A stretch of 64,000 bases of DNA from assembly GCA_963576785.1 (NCBI GenBank), contig OY756141.1:1302001-1366000 (forward strand). Direction: 5' to 3'. Shown here piece after piece: positions 49,775 to 61,306 of the stretch. The position numbers were made by a program, and so were the translations under genes. The number at the start of each line of letters is the position of its first letter. Within the stretch, counting starts at the first letter, position 1. The notes below the pieces were generated by a model. It was not told the origin of the DNA, did no database searches, and saw nothing but the letters and a program-made list of their open reading frames with translations. This stretch comes from Chlorophyllum brunneum (Eukaryota; Basidiomycota; Agaricomycetes; Agaricales; Agaricaceae).

Positions 49775-50383
49775 ATGCTGACTCTACGACCAACAGCTAG
49801 GTTCGGTCTCTGGATTTTACCCCCACGCAGCACAGCAGATGAACTCAAGAAAATCATGACGATCCGGAAAGACAAGCCCCATTTACCGACCACGTATCCC
49901 GATTTCGAACCACACATCACTCTAGCCGCCATCAAATCTGACAGATCTATTCCCCTGTCGACCATTCTCGAGTCTATACCTGCTACGCAGCGCGCATTTC
50001 CAGTCAGATTCAGATCAGTAAACGTTGGCGATCACTACTTTCGGTCAGTCTATGCATCGATACACCTGGACGAGGCTTTAGTGGATCTGCATCGGACTGT
50101 GCATGAAAAACTGAATGAAACTCCCAATACTCCTAAGTATCCTCATTTGTCGCTCGTGTATGTGAGCGATGAGGATGCAGCAAATGGAGAGAAGCAGAGG
50201 TACTACGAGGAGTTGGAGGAAAGGCGGTTAGTTGCTCGTACATCGGGGGAAGGCGTCCAACTACGCGCGAATGCAGATGGAGAGTGGATTGACGGCTTCT
50301 TGGCTACGGAAATATGGGTAACAAAGTGTGTGGGGCCAGTCGAGACTTGGGAGGTCCTAGATAAAATCATCCTTCCTCAATGA
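49775..50383 (+). CDS. CPD1: 2',3'-cyclic-nucleotide phosphodiesterase, CPD1-like
   Basis: 2H-phosphoesterase family. Yeast Cpd1 opens ADP-ribose 1'',2''-cyclic phosphate, a by-product of tRNA splicing. From the ATG at 49775 the protein reads MLTLRPTARFGLWILPPRST, the typical first strand. The two catalytic HxT/S motifs are FEPHITLAAI and YPHLSLVYVS. Between them are FPVRFRSVNVGDHYFRSVYA and LVDLHRTVHEKL. It is a single exon of about 200 residues, matching family length. Frame is open upstream, but only TTG precedes 49775. It lies close to a Nudix hydrolase gene and about 2.4 kb from tRNA-Ser. Confidence 0.85.
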   Translation: MLTLRPTARFGLWILPPRSTADELKKIMTIRKDKPHLPTTYPDFEPHITLAAIKSDRSIPLSTILESIPATQRAFPVRFRSVNVGDHYFRSVYASIHLDEALVDLHRTVHEKLNETPNTPKYPHLSLVYVSDEDAANGEKQRYYEELEERRLVARTSGEGVQLRANADGEWIDGFLATEIWVTKCVGPVETWEVLDKIILPQ

Positions 50384-50448
50384 GTTTAGCCCCTATGTAC
50401 GGGTCATTGGTCTAGTAACCATCACCCATACCACCACCACATCCACAG

Positions 50449-51171
50449 ATGTCCTCTGCATCGAAGGGAAAACGCCCATATTACCTCCAATTTTCAAGCG
50501 ATAATTTCGTCCTTGCTGCAGGGGGAGTTTTATTTAGACTCGCGCCCCCTGCTGAGTCGAGGAACGAGTCAATTACTTCATCTTCAACAGCTACGACAAC
50601 AACAGCCTCCATCCCAAATTCGTCAACCAGCACCGAAACCACCCCACCAACCACCCCTGTCGAATCCCGCCCCTCCAACATAACCAACCTGCAGTTCTGT
50701 GTCCTACATCATAAAAGGACCAACGACTATGTCCTACCAAAAGGGCGCAAAGATACCAACGAATCTCTAGAACATGCTGCAGTCCGCGAAACGTTCGAAG
50801 AATCGGGCTACCCTTGCGAGCCACTCCCCTGCCCTATGCTTACCCGCGCACCCAATCCAGAACTCTACACCGGCCTCCTACCACACGTCGAACCCGCTTC
50901 CACCGAGCCGTTCACCATCACGTTCAAGAGTTTGAAAGATGGAAGTGCAAAGGTGATCTTTTGGTACTTGATGCGTGTGCTCAGTAATTCTACGCCGAAG
51001 ATGGAGGGAACACAGATGCCGAACGAGGATTTTGATTCAATATTTGTGGATGCGAGAGAAGGGATTCAGACGCTCACGAAACCTGACTATCAGACAGTGG
51101 CAAAACTTGCTGTGGAGCTTGTCGAGAACGGGATGACCATGACCGATCATCGACCTTCTTTCAATCCGTAG
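50449..51171 (+). CDS. Nudix hydrolase
   Basis: Single-exon protein of 240 residues. The Nudix box GRKDTNESLEHAAVRETFEE followed by SGY exactly fits Gx5Ex7REUxEExGU. It is preceded by NFVLAAGGVLFRLAPP and DYVLPKGRKD. A Thr/Ser-rich loop of about 40 residues (SSSTATTTTASIPNSSTSTE) interrupts the first sheet. The LPKG start of the box and short size resemble diadenosine or diphosphoinositol polyphosphate hydrolases. Substrate is not certain. ADP-ribose pyrophosphatase is another possibility, of interest beside CPD1. The stop lies only about 80 bp from the convergent GluRS stop. Confidence 0.88.
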   Translation: MSSASKGKRPYYLQFSSDNFVLAAGGVLFRLAPPAESRNESITSSSTATTTTASIPNSSTSTETTPPTTPVESRPSNITNLQFCVLHHKRTNDYVLPKGRKDTNESLEHAAVRETFEESGYPCEPLPCPMLTRAPNPELYTGLLPHVEPASTEPFTITFKSLKDGSAKVIFWYLMRVLSNSTPKMEGTQMPNEDFDSIFVDAREGIQTLTKPDYQTVAKLAVELVENGMTMTDHRPSFNP

Positions 51172-51252
51172 AGTCACTAAGAACCCCGACGGGGGGACAG
51201 GCGATGGATACTGAATTCATGCTAGTATACTTACGACAACAAGTGCGGTTAT

Positions 51253-53924
51253 CTAGTCGTATGTACTCCCAACTTTGTACATCTTCGTACCAGCCTCGGG
51301 GATGTCGGCCTCGTCGCTATAAATTGAAGCCATCTTATACATCTTTTTGGCGTCGGTAGGCATGTCCAGGGTCTTAGCAGAGGTAGACGTACGAGGTACT
51401 GGCTGAGATGTGGGCATAGCCTTGCTGGCAATTCCGGCAGCACGACCATCTGGAATCTTGAAAAATTCCCTCACACCATCCTTCTCGTTGTCGTAGATGT
51501 AGTATCCCTTCCTCTCGAATTGAATAATATCGCCGTTCTTCAGCTCGAGGACGTTTGCATCCGCGTACGCAATTTCCTTGAACTCAGTCACTGGTGTGAC
51601 AAAGTCTGCTACGTTGTCTTCCTCTTCGAGTTTCTTTTTCGTGATGAGGTAGTCGAAATCGGTAAGTGTTACTGTGGAGAGGGCCTGCTCTGCAGTGGAC
51701 TCGGCAAGCCATGTGATCTTTTTCTTTGTTTTGCGGAAGTCGCCCTCGAGGTGGAGGTCCATGACAAGTGACATAACCTTTCCGGAGGCGTCGGCTTGCT
51801 TCTGGCGGACAATAGCATTGCCCCAGTCCATGAGCGTGATCTGTATTTTTTTCGTTAGCCAACTTTATCTCAGAACGGAACTATGCTTCACCTCTTCTTC
51901 GTCCTCGAAGGATGCAGCGTCCTCTTGCTCGATGATAATCTTGCTGGAGTAGACAGTCTTCTTCACGCCAACCTCGGGATTCTTCTTGTGCTTGGGAAGC
52001 ACCCTGGCTTCGGGAGCGGCAGGTCCATTCGTAAGGGTCACAAGAACACTACGGCAGTGGTTAGTCACCAAGGGGGACTTTATTTCGATATTCTGCGCCC
52101 TCACTTATCTTCCTTCTGAACAGCCCAGAATCGGGGTGCAATAGGATCAATGATCTTCTTGTTCAGCGTCCAAATGGAGTCCCACTCGAGAGAGACAACA
52201 GCTTGTGAAGGACCTTGAGAGAGCATGAACTGTGTCAGAGCTTCAACAGTCATTCCACGACGGCGTATGCCTGAGAGGTGATCAGAACGGATTCCTAACA
52301 CAGGGCGTAAATGAAACATACCTCGAACGGTAGGGAAGCGTGGGTCATCCCATCCACTGACTAGACCCTCGTTGACGAACCAATGCAGCTTGCGCTTAGA
52401 TAAGAGAGTATAAACGAAGTTCAGACGACTGTAATCCCAAATGTTGACTTTGCGAAGGTTGGCGGCCTCGAGCATCCACTGGTATTGGGGATTGCGGTCA
52501 CGATACTCGTTGGTCCTAAGTGCATGAGTAACGCCCTCAATGGAATCGACGATAGGGCAGGCAAAGTCATAAGTGGGGTACACTTTCCACTTGTCACTGC
52601 CGCGAACATGAAAAAACTGGTTCAGAAGTTAGGGGGCGATACATACCCAGTGCGATGGTGAGGAAGAGTATTACACCTGTAAATGACAGGATCTCGTAGC
52701 GCTTTGTTGTTATTGTCGACGCTGATTTTAGCACGCAAGCACCATCGTAAGCCTTCGTCTGTTCCAGCGGTCATCTCAGCAAAGTGTTTGAGGTTGTCCT
52801 CGACGCTGTCATCCCTGTGCTTGGATGGGATACCTTTACCGCGTTCCTCGCGCATCTTTTCGTATCATCAGCACGTGGGGTTTGAAAAGGCGAAGACGAA
52901 GACGGACCTGGGCCTGTTCGGTATCGTCGGTATACCCCCTTCCATCTTTGATGAGCTGGATGGCGTAGCTGTATGTCGTATCGAAATAGTCGGATGTGTG
53001 AGTGATCTTGTCCCCGTGGATGTCGAGGAGCCTTAAATCCTCCAAAATGGTCTCCTGAAACTCAGTCTACTAGAGGGTTAGCTCAGGCAGCTCAGATCAA
53101 AGTGACATGCAGTGACCTTTTCTTTTGAAGGGTTAGTGTCGTCAAATCGGACAATGAGCTTGCCCTTGTACATTTTTGCAAAATACTTGTTCAGAATGGC
53201 AGCCTTCGTGTGGCCGATATGGAGATAGCCACTGGGCTCGGGAGGGAAACGCGTAACGACGTGGCCTTCTTTCGCATCCTGGAGCCCTAGAGCAAATCCA
53301 GCAGCAGTCCTGTTTGAACGCGCCTTGTGTGCACGAGCACCAGCAAGCTCAGCAAGAATGAGCTGTGTTGAAGTCAGTGAATCCAAGTGGATAATCCACC
53401 GCGTGAGGTGTTGGTACGTGTTGTTCTTGAGCAGACCAATGATCTTGATATTGCCTGTTTTGGAAAGAGATAAGATTGGGATGTCAATGATGTCAATTTA
53501 CTGACCTTTGATAGCACCCCATATTGCCCAGTCGGATGCAGAGATTTCGTGGCTGGAGAGAAATGTGTGGTATGCGAGATAGTTATCAAGGAGATCAAGA
53601 GCCGTGTTGATTTCGGGGAGGGCAGATGCGGTTTGTAGTGTCTTGGCAAGAGTGAAGTATGCTGGTGTCTGGAGGGATGTATTGAGTGATAACGAGAGCG
53701 ATGAAGTAGAATAGACATACTCGTGAGTTGTCGTCTGCAAGGTTGGCAATTCTTGCGATAACGTGGACGATGTCATGCTCATTGGTATACGCGCTCCCTG
53801 CGAGGCCAAGCGTGATGCCCGCGGCCGCCTCGTCGAAGACGACGTTGACCCTGCCTGTGTAGGCAGCGATGGCGATTGCAGAGAAGGGAAAGGGGGAAGA
53901 TTTTGAAGAGAGGGTGAGGGACAT
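51253..53924 (-). CDS. GUS1: Cytosolic glutamyl-tRNA synthetase
   Basis: Charges tRNA-Glu in the cytosol. The start at 53924 gives [20 protein letters not shown] and a GST-like N-terminal domain as in Gus1, which binds Arc1 in yeast. The catalytic core has [20 protein letters not shown] with the HIGH signature, [52 protein letters not shown], and the KMSKS counterpart [19 protein letters not shown]. The anticodon-binding half has DWGNAIVRQ and the C-terminal [20 protein letters not shown]. About twelve introns. Stop at 51253-51255. Eukaryotic (GlxRS) type, not the bacterial mitochondrial type. Confidence 0.95.
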
Positions 53925-54076
53925 TTGGGCTGTGTGGAGGAGAGAGATGAATCTTGAGATCAGATGATCTGAGTCAGAGCGAGTCATGTGCAGCCTACTG
54001 ATTTCCATTTATAAATAACCCATCCAAGGTGCTCTAATGTTTTGTTGTATCTTCCCTTCTTCCTCTAATATCCGCA
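53925..54076. promoter_or_regulatory. Shared divergent promoter GUS1 / LEU4
   Basis: About 152 bp between start codons of two amino-acid-related genes. General amino acid control would be a plausible shared signal. On the minus strand TGACTC occurs at about 53969-53974 (within ctgagtcagagcg), matching the Gcn4 core, but this lies inside GUS1-side leader sequence about 45 bp upstream of its ATG. Confidence 0.4.
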
Positions 54077-56665
54077 ATGCCTATGCTGTATGTAGTCTGT
54101 GGTGTGTTTCGGTCGCGGCTGATGTATTCCCAATCCCAGGCCTGATCCCTCACAAAAGTACCGCCCATACAAACCCATTAATCTCCCAAATCGCCAATGG
54201 CCCTCGAAAACATTCACCAAAGCCCCCATCTGGCTGTCGACCGACCTACGCGATGGAAACCAAGCCCTCGCAAACCCAATGACCATTGTGCAAAAGACCA
54301 CATTTTTCCGTCAGCTAGTCAAGTGTGGTGTGAAGCAAATCGAAGTCGCATATCCCTCGGCCAGCGACACCGATTTCGGCTTTGTTAGGGGCCTCATCGA
54401 GAATGGCGAGGTTCCCGACGATGTCTGGATTCAGGTCATTCTTCAGCCTTAACCTCTGTGTTCTGACGCTCATGTATGAAAAACTAGGTTTTGACGCCTG
54501 CAAGAGAGGATCTTATCAGACGAACGATTGACGCCGTCGCGGGCACCAAGTATGCCATTATTCACATGTATAACGCAACGTCACCGACATTCCGAAATGT
54601 CGTGTTCCGCAATTCAAAAGAGCAGACGATTGAGCTTGCTGTGGAACACACCAAGCTCGTGAAGCAGCTAACTGAGGAATGCACGGCCAAGCACGGGACT
54701 ATATTCAAGTATGAGTATAGTCCAGAGACCTTCTCACAAACCGAACCAGAGTTTGCCGTTGAGATCTGCGAGGCTGTCAAGGCCGCGTGGGGCAAAGCTG
54801 GTACTGGTGAAGATCGTATCATCTTTAACTTGCCTACGACCGTAGAGATTTCTCCACCTAACCATTATGCCGATCAGGTAGGTTGGTTATGCTGGTCACC
54901 GGAACGGTAATTTTATAAGGCATATAGATCGAATATTTCTGCAACAATATTTCTGAGCGTGGAAAAGTTGTCGTCAGTCTGCATCCTCATAATGACCGAG
55001 GTGTGTGTGCAGTTCTATGTTATTACATATGATCCCGTGTGACTGGTCATGACAGGAACTGGCATTGCTTCGGCAGAGCTTGGGGTTCTCGCTGGTGGTG
55101 ATCGCATTGAGGGCTGCTTATTCGGAAACGGAGAACGAACAGGCAACGTCGATCTAGTGAACCTCGCTCTGAATCTGTATACCCAGGGCATCACTCCTGG
55201 TCTCAATTTCAACGACCTCCAGAGCGTCATCGACACCGTCACACAGTGCAATGATCTCCCCGTTCACCCCCGTCACCCCTACGCAGGGGAGTTGGTTTAT
55301 ACTGCTTTTTCTGGATCGCACCAAGACGCTATCAAAAAGGGATTTGAAGCTCAAAGGATACGGCACGCGGAAGCTGCCGCCAAGGGCGAGCCCCAGTACT
55401 GGGATATGCCCTATCTACCCATCGATCCCGTGGACCTTGGCCAGACGTACGAGGCCGTCATCCGTGTCAACTCTCAGTCCGGCAAGGGAGGTATTGCTTA
55501 CCTTGTCAAGCAACACTTGGGCCTGGATCTTCCTCGCAAGATGCAAATCGCGTTCTACCAGGTCATCCAGGGGATCTCGGATCGCGAAGCTCGCGAGATG
55601 ATGGTCGAGGATATTACTACTGCATTCCGTTCCACATACCACTTTGGTGGATCCCGGTACCAAGGTCGTCTGGCGCTCCGAAACTTCAAGATTTCGGCCG
55701 AACCAACAGCTGATCCTCAAGATGACGCGGGTGACGACCAGCTTGATGAGCGACGGCACTTCGACGGCACTTTGCTTGTTGACGGAGTGTATCGAGTCAT
55801 TCGCGGAGATGGTAACGGCCCTCTGTCGGCTCTTTTGGATGCCCTCCGCACACACCTCCAAATCGACCTGACGATCCGCGAGTATTCGGAGCATGCCGTT
55901 GGTGAGGGTAAGGAAGCCAAAGCCGCGTCTTACGTCGAGGTCGTCCCTGCCGATGACCGCAAGTCCACTACATCATGGTGGGGTGTCGGTGTCGACTCTG
56001 ACATTGCAGGCTCTGGTCTCCGTGGTCTCCTAAGCGCAGTCAATTCTGCTATTGGTGATCGTTCGCTGCCAGAGTTGAAGCTAAACGTCGGTTTCAACGC
56101 TACTTCCGCCCAGGCGGACGTAGCCAGCGCCATTGTCAATGCGCTGGGCCTCGAGCTTCCCCGCAGATTCCAGAACTCTTTCTTCGAGGTAGTACAGCGC
56201 TATACTCGTGACAAAGGGTCTGAAATCTCGTATGATGATCTCATCGGTTTGTTCCGAAAGACATACTACTTGGGTGCTCCGTCCAAATACGGGTTGGGTT
56301 CTTTCAAGCTGGAGCACATCGATGCCACGCGTCGTCAGCTGAGTGGAGAGTTATTCTTCGTGGGCGAGAAGCGTACAGTGAACGGCGAGGGTAATGGTCC
56401 TCTGTCAGCTGCCCTCGCTGCTCTACACCAACAGATCAGCGGGACGTTGGGGATCAGGGAGTACTCGGAGCACTCGATTGGTGAAGGTACAGAGGTAGTA
56501 GCGGCGTCATATGTCGAGCTGGTGTATGAGATACCTGGGCAGAAGAAGAGGTCTGCATGGGGTGTTGGGACGGACACGGATATCACGGCATCTGGTCTGA
56601 AGGCCGTTTTGAACGCGGCAAGCAGCTTGGATGTGGTAGCCGTGAAGGCAGTGAATGGGCACTAG
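54077..56665 (+). CDS. LEU4: 2-isopropylmalate synthase with duplicated regulatory module
   Basis: First committed enzyme of leucine synthesis. The ATG at 54077 gives [20 protein letters not shown] after an intron. The TIM barrel has [52 protein letters not shown] (metal His residues) and [20 protein letters not shown]. Subdomain II has [20 protein letters not shown] and [15 protein letters not shown]. Then the regulatory domain appears with [30 protein letters not shown] and [20 protein letters not shown]. From about 56060 the linker and regulatory domain occur again: [45 protein letters not shown] and [20 protein letters not shown]. The final exon (from 55049) is uninterrupted, so the duplication is within one reading frame. 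About 800 residues, versus roughly 600 in yeast. Confidence 0.94.
56060..56647 (+). other. Second tandem LeuA linker plus regulatory module
   Basis: Repeats the module at about 55442-56059. Matching blocks are [15 protein letters not shown] versus [30 protein letters not shown] versus [15 protein letters not shown], and [13 protein letters not shown] versus [13 protein letters not shown]. The loop NSQSGKGG of the first copy is NATSAQAD in the second, so only the first can serve the active site. Confidence 0.85.
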
Positions 56666-56835
56666 CCCAGAAGGCAAAGTAGATGAAAAGCTGTATTATC
56701 TATGTGAAATGTACTATATATGATTTGAGTTGACGAGGGCAGCGTCACGGGCAAGTCTTCCGAAAAAGTCACACTCTCTTCCAAATCTGGTCTTCTACTC
56801 GACTAAACCACCCCGCCCATCCTACAGCTCTCCCC

Positions 56836-59800
56836 ATGCCTACTTCTCCAGGACGGACTTCGCGCTACCCCCGCGACTCGGCCATCTCCAGCTCTTCCAG
56901 ACCCTTCCTCCATATGATCAACCCAATGACGTCGCGCACTTACCAAGGCTACATACACGCTGACCAGTCTCCCGTCGAAGAAGAGGAAAATGAACTCGAG
57001 GAGCAGGATATTGAGTCTCGAAGACAAGGTCGAGCTGGCACGAGCAAACCCACGAGCGGGAGGTCGAGGGCAAAGGAGGATTTAGAGAGGACAGTGTCTT
57101 GGGGTGCGAATCCCTCGGAGACAAGTCTTCTACGACCAAACATCAAGAGGGACGATGACTATAAGAGGGAGGACTCTTCAGACGACGAGGTCCCACAGAG
57201 TTTTATAATCGAGACCCCGACCACGAGGACGAGTGCAGCGTTTAACAATGTTAGCCCGTCCTCCAAAGTCAAAGGCAAGGGTAAGGCCAAAGTCTCGGAC
57301 GCTAATGGTCCTCAGCGTGGTCAACCTTTGTACTCTGTCGCTGGAAGGGCAGTGCCTCCAACAGGACCCATACTCCCCGTCTCATTCCAGGATAAGGACA
57401 GGAATGTTAGTATTCCGCCGAGACCTTCAGAGTTGGACGAAGGGGACCATCGAGCAGTATCTTACGCGCAAACATCAGGTGCTTCGAATTCCGGAGACAG
57501 TAACGGGACTGGAGGCACGAGACGGCGCACCAACGGCGCGATGGGAGGTTTGGATGCGTATGAGAGAGCTCTGTGGAATTGGGTGAATGTGTACAACTTG
57601 GATGCGTTCTTGCAAGAGGTCTACTATTATTATGAGGGAAAAGGGATATATAGCATTGCCCTTGCAAGGGGGTTGAATTTACTGTAGGTGTATCCTTTCT
57701 CTATACTGGAAGGCATCGTAAATAACGTCTCTTCAGAACAGTGGGTTTTGTTATTGGGTTCTCAACGTTTCTTATGGGCTGCGTGGATTATTCACGGCTA
57801 CGGGATGGGAGTGCCACACGTCTTTCCGAGATTATCGTCAATAAATGCGTTTCCAAGTACGAGATTTCCCTTCGTCTTCCTCTAATGGACATTCATCAAT
57901 CTATCTCAGGTTCCATGGACTAACATTCCTCTTCTTCCTGCTCTTTCTTGCATTCTACATTTGGCAAATCATTTCATTCATTCTGGACATTCACCGCCTC
58001 ATCGACATGTACAATTTCTACACTTACCTCCTCAAGATACCCGACGTATGCCACCCAAAGTTGCGATGCTCCTTTTGCTAACATGAGTCTCATAGGCTGA
58101 TATACAGACAATTTCCTGGCCAGAAGTCGTTCGTCGCATAGGCTCAATACGGGAAGAAAATCCTATCACAGCTCTTTCTTCAAAGAATGCAAGCGGAACC
58201 AATGACACTACCATCGCGAGGCTGGATGCACATGATATCGCCAACCGTATCATGCGGCAGGAGAATTACCTCATCGCCATGTTCAACAAAGAGCTCGTAG
58301 ATTTGCGTGTCCCGCTACCCAAACCTCTAAGGAGGTTCGTACCAGAAGAGAAAGGCAAAGGAAAAGTATTGACCCAAGCTCTGGAGTGGAATTTACGGTT
58401 TTGTTTGATGGACTATCTCTTTGATCATCATGGAAGAGTGAGGAAGGTGTTTCTGAAGAGTAAGAATAGAGCAGTACTTATTGAAGGGTAAGCATAAGCA
58501 TTTCTTGGTTTTGGCTCTCGTGGAAGGTCTAATACTGAATATGTCGTTAGACTTCGTCGGAGATTTATCTTCATGGGTATCTTGAATGCTATCTTTGCGC
58601 CATTCATTGTATTATATTCAATCATGTATTCTTTCTTCCGATACTTCGAGGTACCCACCCAACCCCTCCCCAACTAAGTCTTCTGCTGACCCCGCTTAGG
58701 AATATCGTAGCGACCCTTCATCCGTTGGTAGCCGGAGATACACTTCATACGCCAAATGGAAATTCCGCGAGTTCAACGAATTACCACACTTTTTTGTCCG
58801 ACGTCTGGACGAGAGCTATCCCTTGGCCAATATCTACATTGGACAATTCCCTAATGAGAAGCTATCACTTGTTATGAGGTGCTTCAATTTCTCTCTTCTC
58901 CCATATCCTCCTCTCACACCAATATTCAGATTTGTATCATTTGTCGCAGGAGCTTTCACCGCTGTACTCGCCCTCGCTTCAGTTCTCGATACAGATCTAT
59001 TCAAGTTCGAAATCTCACCCCACGGAACTGTCGCGTTCTACTTGGCCATATTTGGTGGTATCATGGCTGCAGCGAGAGGAATGATCCCGGAAGAGAATCG
59101 AGTGTTCGACCCAGAGTTGTTGATGACAGAGGTAATAACTTACACGCATTATATGCCAGAGGAGTGGAAACACCAACTCCATAGCAAGAAGGTATTCACT
59201 ATTGCCCCCATTGTGCCATTGCAGCGGCTGACTGTTCTCACTCAATAGATCCACCAAGAATTCGGAGAACTGTTTGCGATGAAAGTTCTCATATTCGCGC
59301 AAGAGCTTGTATCGGTGGTGCTCACACCATTTGTGCTGTGGTTTTCTTTGCCGGACTGTGCACCTGCAATCATTGATTTCTTCCGCGAGTTTTCAGTACA
59401 TGTGGACGGCAGGGGTTATGTCTGCAGCTTTGCTGAATTCAACTTTGACAGGCATGGGAATGTCAAGGTATTTTATTCGTTTTGGTCAAAGCATTTTCGC
59501 TGATGGGGCGGTTTGCTGCAGTTTGGGGCACCAGCACCGGTCAATGACAAGAAGATGATTTCAAATGAGGGGAAAATGGAGAAGAGTTTCCTGAATTTCA
59601 AAGTGGGTGCACTCTTCAGCAGGACCGAGGCTCAACTGATGAAATCTGTAGGCTGCGAATCCGGATTGGAACCCTACAGACCCTTCTGGTTCGCTTTACC
59701 TGAGTCGGATGGCGGACATCGCAGCCGCGGGAACAGCAGGGAGCGCACTGCCTTTCAACCCGCGCGATCCACATAGTATTGCCAACCTCTACAGACGCAG

Positions 59801-60416
59801 ACACCTTGCAAGCCAGCCACCACACCCACTTGTTCCCGGACCGTTTCAGGATCATGTACACTTTGTGACTTCACCTCCGCCACCAGGGCCTGTTGGGCTT
59901 GCGTCATCGATACACTTACCTTCTCAAGGTGAAGAAGGTATGATTGGGAAGTCGTTGGCAGAAAAGGCGCAAGAGTACGACTGGGCTCTGAAACAGAGCC
60001 AGAATATGGCTGCTGTGAGAAGGAGGGGGATGGGCGCATCTGCGTTGTTGGGTGGGTCAACTGCTGGGCTTGGTGGAGGGGCAGGGTCGGTTTACAGTGC
60101 GGCACGGGCAGCGGATCTGGCGAAGACTGTTGTATTGGAAGATTCGCACCTTGATCCACCAGCGAAGGATGAGAAGAAAAGTGGTGTTGGAGCAGGGGAC
60201 AGTGAGGCTGGAGCAGAGGATGAGATGATTGGTGGAAGTGGACTTGGACTTGGAGAGTCATATGTGGATGGTGCGAGGAGGACGAGGACAGGGTATGGTG
60301 ATGGTCAGGATGGGGGGCAAGAGGGAGATGAGGAAGAATTCCTTGAGGACGGGGGTGTGTTGGGTTTGCTCGCGCAGATTTATGGGAGGCGTGAGGGACC
60401 TGTTAGAGCGATATGA
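56836..60416 (+). CDS. ATG9: Autophagy lipid scramblase ATG9
   Basis: Multi-spanning protein of ATG9 vesicles needed to build autophagosomes. The start at 56836 gives [20 protein letters not shown] and a disordered N-terminus of about 230 residues. The core then reads [56 protein letters not shown] and [60 protein letters not shown] and [20 protein letters not shown] follow, with [20 protein letters not shown] and [20 protein letters not shown]. The membrane part ends with [20 protein letters not shown]. The cytosolic tail is Gly/Asp/Glu-rich. About nine introns, and the last splice restores [20 protein letters not shown]. Confidence 0.95.
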
Positions 60417-60693
60417 TATGAACTTGCATGTGAACTGCGTGTAGAGGCATTTTGCATGTTCAGTGGTAATGAGATCCCTTGTTCCAATAGCAAGATAAAG
60501 TCAAAGAGACAGAACACCACTTTACAGATAGATTAGATCTGGAGTTGATGTGGACGTTGTGAGATATGGTATGACCAACTCCGGATGGAGAAATCAGTAT
60601 AGAATGGGCGTGCGGAACTTGATGGCTCATAATTATTATTGGCGAGCTCTTGAATTGCTCTCAAGTTGTGAAGGGGGTGATAATGGGATACAG

Positions 60694-61306
60694 CTACAAA
60701 AACTTGGCTTTGTCTCTGGCGAGGATATGTTCTACGCGTTTGACTTTGGCATCATTGCCTGTGCCCGGAGCGATGTCGCGATCAACACGGGTGCCAATAC
60801 GGATGTCAGTTGCGACGCGGGGAGCGCCCTTGGCATGTACGGCGGCATGGCAGTCATGAATAGCCTGGGAGACTTGAGACCATGGGCCCTCTGATTGGAA
60901 AAGTGATGTATGATGTCAGTGCGAGTTTGAAAGGTGTGAAGGGAGATAAATACCAAGATTAGTGCCGTAACCGCTTCGGGATGGCGTCAGTAATCGTGAA
61001 GATGCCAAGGAAAATGAGCGTACTGCATCTTTGGGATTAAAGTCACGATATAATATCAGAAAAGGCAGAGATAAGTGGGACCGACCTTGAAAGTGAGGCC
61101 TGAGTTTTCCAGGACGCGCTGACATTCTGCAATGTATTCTGCGACCTGGTAGGGGTTGGTCAGAGGTGCAGGTGCAGAGAGGGACAGTCGGCGCACAGAG
61201 GGCTCCCCAGTGCCGATGGGGATGAGACAAAAGTCTGGATAGGAATAAGGAAGGGGCTCTGAAGGACGAAAGACTACATGCCTGCGACGGCGTAGAGGTC
61301 AGACAT
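60694..61306 (-). CDS. ECM15/UPF0045 (MTH1187) thiamine-binding-like protein
   Basis: Small protein of the UPF0045/MTH1187 family; relatives bind thiamine or similar ligands, and the exact role in fungi is unsettled. Six exons of 25, 38, 60, 5, 20 and 197 nt sum to 345 nt, i.e. 114 codons plus stop. The product reads MSDLYAVADFCLIPIGTGEP, SVAEYIAECQRVLENSGLTF, KMHGYGTNLEGPWSQVSQAI, then GAPRVATDIRIGTRVDRDIA and VKRVEHILARDKAKFL. Exons: 61282-61306, 61197-61234, 61086-61145, 61024-61028, 60954-60973, 60694-60890. Intron 1 begins with GC. The fit to the conserved family pattern and the exact divisibility support this unusual model. It is divergent from the EH-domain gene. Confidence 0.85.
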
